Assembly (NCBI GenBank): GCA_964020155.1
Contig: OZ026554.1
Coordinates: 2,590,327 to 2,654,326 of the forward strand
Direction: 5' to 3'
Length of the DNA stretch: 64,000 bases
Source: Chondrilla cf. caribensis
Taxonomy: Eukaryota; Porifera; Demospongiae; Chondrillida; Chondrillidae
The notes beneath the pieces were generated by a model that searched no databases, had not been told where the DNA came from, and was given only the letters and a program-made list of their open reading frames with translations. The translations under genes were made by a program, and so were the position numbers. Of the stretch, positions 39,106 through 49,740 are shown piece by piece. Every line of letters starts with the position of its first letter. Position 1 is the stretch's first letter.

Positions 39106-41040
39106 TCAAACACTACAACACCCTAGGACAGATACAGCATTAAAATTGTGGATGCACACACTGATTTGTTGACATAACTTTAAATAAGACAATGGGTCAC
39201 TTGAAATGAGGTGCGCTCGTTTTGCGAGATCATGAATGAAATCAAGAGCGTCTGAACCGAAAGCTCCTGTTGATTCAAATGCAATCGGTTGAAAGTGATG
39301 GTTGTTTGATAACTCATTATACAGGTTGCGTTTCTTAGAGGCAGCCAAGTTTGCAACGGAACCAGCTTCATGGGAGGCCATGGTGATGTTGGATGGAGCA
39401 AACGAATCCCAACAAGTCACATCCCACACCAAGGCTCGACCCTTCGCCCAAGGGGTGACAGCTATGCCATCTGGTCTTTTGCCATCTAAACAACATAGTC
39501 CTTGTGGTTCCAAGATGGAGGGCATATTGGCACTGGACAAGGCTTGAAAAATGATATCGTTGAGTGCTGCATGCCGAGGTATTCTTCCCTTCGATCTTCT
39601 ATAACTCAAGCCATGCACTCCGGACTCATCAACATGCATTCCACAAAGTGGACAAGTGTGAGGAACGCAGAGGGCAGTATCCAGCCTCAGGCCAATGGCA
39701 ACTCGGATGGTTTCATTCCCCATACGGAGACCAAGTGCAGAAGCTGGTGGAGCAGTTAGCCAAGCCGAGGCCTCCTTCTGACCGGATGCCAGCAGTCGTA
39801 CTCTTGTGTCTGCATCTGCAAAACAACCATCCACAATGGGGGAATCCCAATACTTCTGTCTGCAAGCATGAGCTCCAATAGGTGGTGTGACAGAGGACTG
39901 TGGGGAAAAGGCAGACTTCCAGGAGCAGAGTGCATCTGACCTGAAAGGAATGACCTGGGAGTGGAGCCTCTCAGGGAGGATGGCAAGGGAAATTGATGTA
40001 CAGCCCGAAGCAGAAGCCAAAAAGGCAGATGGTGCCAACATGACTGCACTCCTTATCCCAATGCCACCAGCCGAGATCGGTAAGGAAGCCTGCCAGTCAC
40101 TAAGCTCAATATTGCATATGCTCTCAAGAAGTGACCTCTGCAATTCATCAAAGGTGGTAAGAAGGGTTGATTGGAAACAAGGTGACGTTCGAAGAGTGTA
40201 CAGAAGTCTAGGGAGGGAAAAGGCATTCCGGAGCAGGCAGAAGGCATCGTGGGTGTTCAAAAGCTTCAGCCTCTCACCGAGGGTTCGAAGGTCAAAGATT
40301 TTCTTTTCCAGAATGAAATTGATTGACTCAATGGAGCCAATGGGAGATCCCAAGAGGGTCACCTTGTGTCCTGATATTTCACGGATGGAGGGGAATAAGG
40401 TGACAAATTCTTCTCTATAAAAGTTGTTGGAACAGATGAATTCTGACTTGCTTTGGTTTAGTGTAAGCCCAAGAAAATGAGCATTACTTTCCAAATAATG
40501 CAAGTCTGCGGACTCATCATCCAAAGACCCCCCAATGGATCCATCATCTAGATAGAATACTACCAGCTCCGATTTCAGTGAACAGATTAAATCATGTAAG
40601 GCGATACAGAATAAAAGGGGGCCTAAAGGGTCCCCCTGTTGGACACCCTCACATGAATTTATGGTGTACTTGTCAAAAAACAACAAGGAAGGCTGACAGT
40701 ATGCGGAAAAGGCAAGTGGGTATATGGCTGGGGTTTTCTCCAGAGCGTTCGTCAACATCAGATCTCGGCGAATGCTGTTAAATGTGTTTTGAAAGTCGAG
40801 CTTCACCAGGAAGCTGTTCTCATCCAATCCTTGCTCATAAGACCTAGCTGCATGGACAGCAGATTCTGCACCTAATGGGACACCAAAACCCAACTGGCTT
40901 GGATAGAGAAAAGAACCGAGCTCCTCTTTCACCTCTGCGCAAGCACACTTGGCAACTAGCCTCCGTAAAGTGCAACCTACAGCAATAGGGCGTATGTCTC
41001 CATCAGCCTTATTGAGACCAATTAGATTTGCTCCAAAAAT
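39106..41040 (-). CDS. LINE ORF, 5'-truncated: YLDDG reverse transcriptase and nuclease-like C-terminus
   Basis: One uninterrupted frame of about 640 codons. It starts inside the RT fingers (LIGLNKADGDIRPIAVG), then KLDFQNTFNSIRRDLM, GVQQGDPLGPLLF, the catalytic VVFYLDDGSIGG (LDD in place of the common ADD), LNQSKSEF and GSPIGS. After the thumb come a Cys/His cluster, CPLCGMHVDESGVHG, and KRPDGIAVTPWAKGRALVWD followed by VTC, a PD-x-D/E-like nuclease motif. It ends SVLGCCSV. The lack of stops suggests a recent insertion, but the RT start and any ORF1 are missing, so it cannot mobilise itself. Related debris lies at 23.1 and 29.7 kb. The upstream open frame to 41193 is unrelated flanking DNA. 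Confidence 0.8.
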   Translation of the reverse strand: MFGANLIGLNKADGDIRPIAVGCTLRRLVAKCACAEVKEELGSFLYPSQLGFGVPLGAESAVHAARSYEQGLDENSFLVKLDFQNTFNSIRRDLMLTNALEKTPAIYPLAFSAYCQPSLLFFDKYTINSCEGVQQGDPLGPLLFCIALHDLICSLKSELVVFYLDDGSIGGSLDDESADLHYLESNAHFLGLTLNQSKSEFICSNNFYREEFVTLFPSIREISGHKVTLLGSPIGSIESINFILEKKIFDLRTLGERLKLLNTHDAFCLLRNAFSLPRLLYTLRTSPCFQSTLLTTFDELQRSLLESICNIELSDWQASLPISAGGIGIRSAVMLAPSAFLASASGCTSISLAILPERLHSQVIPFRSDALCSWKSAFSPQSSVTPPIGAHACRQKYWDSPIVDGCFADADTRVRLLASGQKEASAWLTAPPASALGLRMGNETIRVAIGLRLDTALCVPHTCPLCGMHVDESGVHGLSYRRSKGRIPRHAALNDIIFQALSSANMPSILEPQGLCCLDGKRPDGIAVTPWAKGRALVWDVTCWDSFAPSNITMASHEAGSVANLAASKKRNLYNELSNNHHFQPIAFESTGAFGSDALDFIHDLAKRAHLISSDPLSYLKLCQQISVCIHNFNAVSVLGCCSV

Positions 41041-41164
41041 ACATGTATATACACTTGTACATGTACTTAAATTGCGTCTATGTCTTGTGCATGTGTACTG
41101 ATAATTGCACTCTGCACTCTGTTGGATACTCATAAAAGAGCTTAGTCTGTGTACTATATAGGCC

Positions 41165-41335
41165 ATGTCCCTTAGAGTTGAATGTAAATACACGCAGTAT
41201 GCAAATATAGTATTGTGATCTCAACTGTACTACACAGTACATTTTGGATGTGAATGAACAGCATAGTATGGCATGGAGTGGGAGGATGCAACTTAAGTTG
41301 AGGAGGTACTTGGAAGTGGAAGGAGGCAATATCAA
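41165..41335. repeat. Left arm of an inverted duplication
   Basis: This segment, containing TTGTGATCTCAACTGTAC and GAACAGCATAGTATGGCATG, is the reverse complement of 42630-42805 with few differences. The arms are about 170 bp and 1.3 kb apart. The left arm lies beside the truncated end of the LINE. Confidence 0.8.
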
Positions 41336-42629
41336 TCGCAAATTATATTATATATGTATGTACATAGGAACCAGCATTACAGGTGCACTTCCTCAAATTG
41401 GTAATCACACCACAGCACTATGCAGTATTGAGTATGTGATTGGTCAACAAGCTCATGGTGCAGCCAGCAGCCTTATTGGGATAATTCAAATCTCACATAT
41501 TTGACCTCTTGTTGAATATTATAACAAGCTCCCTTGCCCCTCATGAATGTGGTGGACAATGAGCTCACCGGTGTGGCCTCCAATCAGTTGTGATGGTCAA
41601 CAAACTCACTTGTGTGGCCTCTTGTTATGTACATGTTTGTAACTGTTACAGTGTTGTGTGTGAGTATGTCCTATGTGTGTGCATTTGACATTGAGTATGT
41701 GCATGTGTTATGATATGTAGATAGTATACGTACTTGTATTTGTGATAGGGGATTCTGTCTGTATCATTTCATGCATTCTTAGTATTGTACCATCTTTGTA
41801 TTAAGAAGATTACCCAGTGTGTTCACCTCTGTATCATGCCTTTTGTGTTACTACTGGCAGTTCATATCGCTTTACAATGTTCATAGCCATTACCATTGAA
41901 AAAGGCTCCCATGTTCAAACTGCCAAACCAATTCTGACTTGTACATAGTTCCACAGTAATCCCCTTTGGCATATTTGAGACAAGCCAAATTGAGCCCCAC
42001 GCATTTGGGACAATTGTCTCTGTTTTTACACTAAATTTGGCTCACTTAGGCTTGCCTCTCACTTGTGATAAGGCCGAACCTTATGTATGTACCCTGCATA
42101 GGAACAACTACCGATAATCACAATTTCACTTCAACTTTACGATAACTGTGTTGTGCAGTCTGACTTAGACCACAACATACATGCTACACCAGGTGTTATA
42201 CAGTAGAACATTCAAGACTGTGATCTGGGTTAATGTGGATATTCAACTCTCTACTAATCATCTGAATATTTACTACCATAACATACATATTTACAATAAT
42301 ATACTTAACTACTTGCATGCATACATACCAATAGTCAACAGAGCATGTTCGTTGGTAATATTTTTATTGTATATGTGCTGTATATACTGCGTGTAATCAA
42401 TACATTAATGGTCATGTATACCTATATAATGTATGGTATACTACTCGAATCACTTCCAAGTACACAATGTATGCAAATAGCCTCATTCTACAATGTTTAC
42501 TTCCCACATATTTTGCATTCCCTTCTCCCAAATCATATCACCTCACATTTCACATAAAGTGACACTAGTACTGCTTTTTACCATTTCACATTACCATCCA
42601 CCCATTTCACTTTGCCTATTCCCACTTGA
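41336..42629. repeat. Duplicated spacer modules
   Basis: No gene. Blocks match 34.6-34.9 kb and 53.2-53.5 kb (Val/Leu-rich spurious frames over GTGTGGCCTC repeats), and 36.9-37.1 kb (ACTACCGATAATCACAATTT). Confidence 0.6.
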
Positions 42630-42805
42630 TATTGCCTCCTTCCACTTCCCAGTACCTCCTCAATATAGGTTGCATCCTCCCACTCCATGCCATACTATGC
42701 TGTTCATTCACATCCAAAACATACTGTGTACAGTTGAGATCACAATACTACATTTGCATACTGTGTGTACATGTATTTACATTCAATACTAAGGAACATG
42801 TCCAT
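42630..42805. repeat. Right arm of an inverted duplication
   Basis: Reverse-complement match of 41165-41335 (CATGCCATACTATGCTGTTC, GTACAGTTGAGATCACAA). A related but more diverged copy in direct orientation is seen near 57715-57830. Confidence 0.8.
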
Positions 42806-43099
42806 AAATTTTGAAAGTTTGCACGCACCCAGGCATGCATTGAGACATGTGTTTCATTTATAACACAGCTTCCTTCAGTTATCACCATGATTCACAAGTG
42901 AAGTATTAGTTGTTGTGAGGTCTTGTGTGAGAAATTGCCGCTGACATCTTATCTTTGAGTATTCGATCAAATTCAATGTGTTAATTACTGCAGGTTTTGG
43001 TATGTGTACTATTGAACCCACCACACTTAGTCCGCATGTAGTTTGCAATTTTATGGTAAAGTACTTTTAATCAGTATTGTATATACACACTTACATGCA

Positions 43100-43300
43100 G
43101 TTGTTGGAATTAAACCTGCTATAAAAGAGAGGAGAAAAGGGGAAAAAACGTCAGCTGAGGGAGCCGAACACAGGGTGTCTTCCTTAGTAGGTTGAATTCT
43201 AAGAATAGATACCACACACCTGCTTCTATCTAATTATCTAGATTTGAAGATTAGATATTATGATCAGATTGATTACATTAGATATGTGCAGGATCAAAGA
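43100..43300 (-). repeat. Degenerate tRNA-derived SINE copy
   Basis: Matches the SINE body at 57230-57560 (AACCTGCT...AGAGAGGAGAAAAGG, then CAGCTGAGGGA). The B-box region is decayed. Equivalent copies at 47590-47760 and 59185-59385 sit at the same place in the duplicated unit, so the insertion predates the duplications. Confidence 0.5.
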
Positions 43301-44469
43301 TAATTAAGATACTTTGTAGAAACACTCGCATGCAATTTTGTGAAATTTACCACACCATTTTATATCTCCTGTTTCAGTGCTCCATCCATGGCTCATATGT
43401 TCCAAATAGAGAGTGGGTAAAGAGGTGCTCTTTGAACTTATTTTTGAAAAGTGTTTATTGACAATAACATACCACTGGATTTTGTATATTTTTGTCAGTC
43501 TTAGGCCTTGCACAGGCTTATGTGCAACAAATCCTCCCAAAACTGTCATAATTACATATTTATTAATTTTCATGCCATAGCATGGCTTCTACAAAGGTAT
43601 GCATTATCAGATTCTATAAAAAATAAATAACTAAAGGGTTTAATTGACTGAATTTGCATGGTTATTGATTGACCTCACTTGCATGGTGATTTATACAGAT
43701 TCTCTACTAATGGTATTGTGAAGTTAGGCAGTTCAAATTTAGCAGTGTGTGCAATAAATTAAACCTACATGTCATTTATTATATTTGAAACCATTTATTA
43801 ACTGGAATATAAAGCTAATTCATCTTCTCTCTGGGGTACGTGTGCAGTATCTGTACATTTGTCCTACTAATTCTTCCCCCTGTATGTGTTTGGTTGGATG
43901 CAGGGCGAGAAAGTATTTTCCACACCCTCATGTCAATGTTCCTCAGGAGAATATTTGATTTGTCCTTTTTGCAGTTGCATGCTAATATTGTTGTGATTGT
44001 AACCTTGTGCTGGATCATGCGAGCTTTCATAGCATATACACACACTCATGCCTGAGAATGTAAACAGTAATTGAATATTGAATCCTTACATGACTGCTGT
44101 TAAATCAATTAAGCGAAACCTTCTAGCGAAGCCATTGTGTCACCTCTAGCGAAGCCATTTCATCCTATGTCTTATATGTACATAATGATCACCTGTACAC
44201 ACACATGAATGTGCAAATGCACACACACACACACACACACACATACATGAACACGCATGCATATATCATATTCACACTTACACCCATACATACAGGTGTG
44301 ATAATAATATTATAATTCTGATATAATAGATGAAACCAGTAACTAACTCTGCTATACTGATATCCATAATGTTCCTGTATACAGATGATGTGTTCCATGT
44401 TAGTTGATCTGCTGATTGAAAACCAGTGAGAATAATATTGTATTTGAATTAATGAAGTGATATGATTGC

Positions 44470-44521
<52 letters not shown>

Positions 44522-46200
44522 TTTGTGTGTGCATGTTTAATGTACATGTGTACATGTGAGTACACACTACACTGCAGTTGGGTATATACTCACAAAAGAT
44601 TCATATTACAGTTGTATACATGTGAAATACATACAAACGAATATTACGGGTGCTTTTCCTCATATTGGCAGTCACACTGCAGCTCTAGTACAGTGCACTC
44701 TTATATGGACATAATATTCATATGTGCACACACATACACACATACATGAACGCATATGCATATACATAATGGTGCACCCATACTTGCAAGTGTGATAATA
44801 TTTTTGATATTATAGTTGAAAGTAGTAACTAACTCTGCTATACTGATATGCATAATGTATGCAGATAATGTGTAGTAGATCTGCTGATTGAAAACCATGC
44901 AGTGAGAATTGTATTTGAATCAATGAAGTGATGTTTTGCTTCTTCTAGTCACACTACAACACTAGTATCGTGCAATATTGAGTATATGATTGGTCAATAA
45001 GCACATGATACAGCCAGCTGCCTGAATGCGATAATTCAGAGCTCACCTGTTTGACCTCTTGCAGCATGTGTTGTGACAACAGCTCCCTTGCCTCTTATGA
45101 ATGTGGTGGTCAACAAGTTCACCAATGAACAAGTCTCCTAAGTTCAAACTGTCCAATTCTGACTCAGTCATTCCTTTTGGCCTATTTAATACAAGTGAAA
45201 TCAAGTCCCACACTGCCTTCTTTCAACTGCCCCTGACTAGTGGTGAGGCCATGCAAACTTTGTGTATTCCTGACTATATATTACTACACACGAATATTAT
45301 GATTATAAAACAATTTCAAGGGAAAGTAGTTCACCTTGCCTCTATTAACTTGCCTTATTATTGCATTCATGAAAAGTCTTATGCAGTCTGCTCAACTGCA
45401 GTTATGAGTATTTCTGAATACTGCTAGTGGCCATTTGTACAGGAGGACTCCAAGTCTTCTCACTAACACAACAGGTTCTAAATGACAGCTGTTCCTCTTT
45501 CAAGCAAGTAATGCAGGTCTCCAATTAGAATTGAGTAGGTGTCAGTTACAGTCAGGTCTCCAGGTGAGAGCCTGGGAATCCCTTCAAGTCAATGCGTGTT
45601 CCAATGCATCAGCATTGACCACAAGGAGTCATATAGGTAATGTTGGTTCACTTGTACATGTCAAATGGAACATTGCCTGGCAAATTTAAAACTGCGGTAT
45701 GTATAGATCTTTATAGAGCCCTAGCAGACTCTGTGTGGCTATGTAGTTTGTGGTTAGGATATATGTAAGTTTGTATATTAATGTTTGTTTGTATGATAGG
45801 GTAATACAGGGAAACTGTGATGCTGAGATGATGTGGGAAGGGTGTCTTTAAACATAATATTCATGTATAGCCATGTTTATGTAAGTGTCTATCACTGGGT
45901 AATCCTCCATGCATTGAGATATTCTTGACATGAATTTGAATGAATAGCCAAGTATAAAGGTAGTCAGTTGTCTCTAATTACCTCCATTTTACCCTATAAG
46001 CATTCACAGGAAAGGTTGAGTCTATGATAGTAAGGTTTCATTCGAATTCTAGAAGAAAAGCATAGAACGAAATGCCAACCCCCTTAGGACACTCCACGGG
46101 TACCGCTGAGGAGTATTGGGGAATTTGATGTCGATCATGTGTGAACCGAAGGAGGAGTTCGAGAACAAACAAACAGAGAATCCATGCATTATAGTAGGAT
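43301..46200. repeat. Duplicated spacer including a partial upstream module
   Basis: 43560-43775 matches the region downstream of the collagen genes. At about 43775 it joins directly to an upstream module (CTTCCCCCTGTATGTGTTTG), so a whole collagen gene seems to be deleted between them. 45350-46010 repeats 35290-35900. A (GT)n lies at 44473-44520. Confidence 0.65.
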
Positions 46201-46204
46201 TCCT

Positions 46205-46430
46205 TTCAACTCCATTGCTCCTACTTTGCCTTGATTTCTATACTGTTCCTTTTCACCTTTCGATCGGTCCAGCTGTACCAGATTTACCAGGGGGTCCATG
46301 TCCTTGTGGTCCTATGTCTCCTTTTGATCCTCTATCTCCTTGTGGTCCTTGTGGTCCTATGTCTCCTTTTGGTCCTCTATCTCCTTGTGGTCCTAGGGGT
46401 CCTATGTCTCTTTTGAGTACTATCCACAGT
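46205..46430 (-). pseudogene. Collagen exon fragment with frameshift (copy D)
   Basis: The minus strand reads [20 protein letters not shown], further triplets, then [11 protein letters not shown]. After this the frame breaks: [19 protein letters not shown], which resembles the GEKGQRGNRGKIGTMGLNG start of the other helices, is out of frame with the preceding part. No signal peptide or coil is attached. It lies 2.3 kb past the stop of copy B. Confidence 0.7.
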
Positions 46431-48670
46431 AGTCGGTACTGTAACATGTTACAAATTAGCAGTTCACACTTTTGATTTACTGTACTCTCCATAAGTTTTG
46501 TGGGACTAGATATTCAAGAATTTGCAAATGACATAAGATTTGCAAAAATGAAAGTGCGAATTCAACCACACTCAACAACATATTCACTACAATAGAAATA
46601 TATATGTTACGTATATCTATGTCATTGCACCTCACCGTACATACACACCAAGTGCATGAAGTCTGTTTGTACTCGCCTACTACTTGTGACATCAAAGAAT
46701 AGCACAATTATTACAAGTTTTCATAATGGCAGGCACACCATTCCAATATAGATGAATAGCTGAATAACATTTATTGGTCAAAGTGTGGAAATTATGAAAT
46801 CAATGTAACTTGTTAGAAACATTATATGAATAGGAAAGAACCTATATCCCGCTATTGGCAACTGCAAATTGTACACTTATTCAAGAAGGCTTGATGATAT
46901 CACAAATTTTATCCCTGAACTCAGAAGGAAGCAAAATCTCATGCTTTCAGTAAATGTACATCTCGATAGAAATCCTCATACTTGAAACAGGGACTTGTAT
47001 ATATTAATTATTGAGTGTGGGTAACTAGGCCTAAATGTACAGTGATTGGATACATAGCTGTGGGGTTGTGGTGAGTATACGTAGGGATTACAAGAGTTCT
47101 GTTCTTTGGCTGTTGCTATCCTCGTTCGCCAAATGTTTTCGTGTCTTGTTCGACATTGATGATTGTCAGGCAATACCATAGCAAACATTGCTCAACTTCA
47201 ATAGCACTTGTTCATTGCAATTCTGTAAATCTGTTTGTATGTATATCCGTGCTTAATGTGATTCTATGTCCTATTGGATTCAGAGGTTCACCATTGAATC
47301 AGTAATAATTTTCATTTTGCTTTCGTGACATGTCATTTATAACACAGCTTTCCTTGAGTTATCACCATGATTCACAAGTGAAGTATTAGTTGCTGTGAGT
47401 GCTTGTGTGAAAATTTGCCACTGACTCTTTTCTTTGAGTATTTGATCAAATTTAATGTGTTAATTACTGCAAGTACTCATGTGTGTACTAGTGAACCCAC
47501 CGCGCTTAGTCCGCATGTAGTTTGCAATTTTATGGTAAAGTACATTTAATCAATGCTGTATATACACTCTTGTCATGTAGTTATGAATCCATTGTTGGAG
47601 TTCAACCTGCTAAGAAAGAGAGGAGAAATGGGAAAAATGGCATCTGAGGACCTGGACCCAGAATAAATTCCAACAATAGATTCATAACTACCATGCACCT
47701 GCTTCTATATGATTCTTTTGAATTGAAGATAGAATTATATGATCAGATTGATTAGATTAGATATGTGTAGGATCAAAGATAAAACAATTTGCAAGAACAC
47801 TTACACATAATTTTGCGAAATTGACCAGTCCATCTTATATCTCCTGTTTCATTGCCCCATCCATGGCTCATATGTTCCAAATAGTGAGTTGGTAGAGAGA
47901 CACTCTTTAAACGTATTATTGAAAATATGTATTGACAAAAATATATCACTGGCTTCTAGATATTTTATGTCAATCTTAGGCCTTGCACAGGCTTTTGTGC
48001 AACAAACCTTCCCAAAAATGTTTTTGTCGTAACTTTTTAATAAATTTTAATGTCCAAAAAACACGGCTTCTACAAAGGCATGCAGTATCAGATTCTTGAA
48101 AATTAAATAGGTAAAGCTTTAATTGACTGGATTTGGTTTGATTGACCTCACTTGCATGGTGACTTATACAGATTCTCTACTAATTGTATTATGAAGTTAT
48201 GTGGTTCAAAGCAGTATTTGCAATGAGCCTACGTGTCATTGACTCTATAGATATAGTAAAAGTGTTGTGTACATTGAGTTGGCATGCTTATGATCCTATA
48301 AGAGATCAGTTATTTCAAAACCTTGTCAATGAGTAGATTCCACTACTTGTATGCCTACCTGTTTATAGGTTGTGTGTGAGTTATTACTCCTGACTTTTGA
48401 TGCAGTGTGTTATTTTTGACAATCCGGTTGATTATTATTGCATGATATTGATTCTGAATTCAACTACTGTGACAGTTTATTGGAATTAGTTCAACTAGGA
48501 TAGTATGCAGGGAACAGTTAACTACATTAAGGTTTTCTAAATGTTGTAATCATTATTTTATTCTTGCTTTTATTAATTCTTAAATTGATTGAACAGTTTA
48601 GCACTAATTATGGTGAAAATTTATTGCTAGTTTCATTTTTAATTTGAGTTCAAATACAGTTTGAGTATTT
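46431..48670. other. Spacer between collagen fragment and copy B
   Basis: 46500-47300 has no recognised content. From 47330 the sequence follows the module also seen at 42846 and 58930 (ATTTATAACACAGCTT, CACAAGTGAAGTATTAGTTG), including the decayed SINE at 47590-47760, and then the collagen 3' flank. Confidence 0.5.
47590..47760 (-). repeat. Degenerate tRNA-derived SINE copy
   Basis: Same body as at 43100 and 59185 (TTCAACCTGCTAAGAAAGAG, GGCATCTGAGGACCTGGACC). The B box is only partly readable. Confidence 0.45.
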
Positions 48671-48711
48671 GTAAATTGGTTGATGCTCCTTAACATTCCA
48701 TGTGATTATGA

Positions 48712-49593
48712 CTATCCAGGTATTGGATCTTCTTGTACTTCGGTTCGGTTGTTTGGGGGTTCAGGTGTTGTCCCATTCTCTGAGACTCCTCCATTTATTT
48801 CACATAGTCCTATTGGTCCCATATCTCCTTTTGGTCCTCGATCTCCTTGTGGTCCTCGTGGTCCTTCTGGTCCATCAGATCCTTTGTCTCCTTTCGGTCC
48901 TCTATATCCTTGTGGTCCTTTCAGTCCTGGCTCACCTTTCTGTCCATCATTTCCTGCTTGTCCTATTTCTCCACATTCACCTTTTGTCCCATTAACTCCT
49001 TGATTTCCTTTTTCACCCCTTTCTCCCTTTGTTCCATTGAGTCCCGGTTGTCCTGGCAGTCCTGGTTCACCTATTGGTCCATCACTTCCTGGAAGTCCTT
49101 GCATTCCCTTTTGTCCTGGTTGACCTTTCTGCCCAACCATTCCTGGAAGTCCTGTATCTCCCTTTCCACCCTTCTCACCATTTGTTCCATTCAATCCCAT
49201 TGTTCCTATTTTACCTCGATTTCCACGCTGTCCCTTTTCACCTTTTGGTCCAGGTTGACCAGCTGGTCCTGGTTGACAAATGCAAGATTCAGGTGTTGGG
49301 GAAACAGTGTCTCCTCCACGTCTCATTCTTTGGAGAGGTTTATCCAATTCTGTTAAAGACAAGTAGATTATTTCTCAAGGCTATGTAAAGCTGCCTAAAA
49401 CTTTTCCTGATAATACAGGTTCAGGAGTTTCAGGATGTTCAATTGTTAGCAACATTACATAATGTAATTTTATGTATAATATTACATATAATATTACAGT
49501 ATTCAATATGGACCCCTCTCTCACATGTATTCCCTTCATACACACCATAGTAACAATTATATATAGCACAATTTTTGGGTACACATATATGTA

Positions 49594-49658
<65 letters not shown>

Positions 49659-49695
49659 CACACGCACACACATACACACACACACACACACACAT

Positions 49696-49740
<45 letters not shown>

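Noticed and set aside
39302..40420. Several plus-strand open frames
   Set aside because: They lie opposite the continuous 640-codon LINE frame, which carries recognisable RT motifs.
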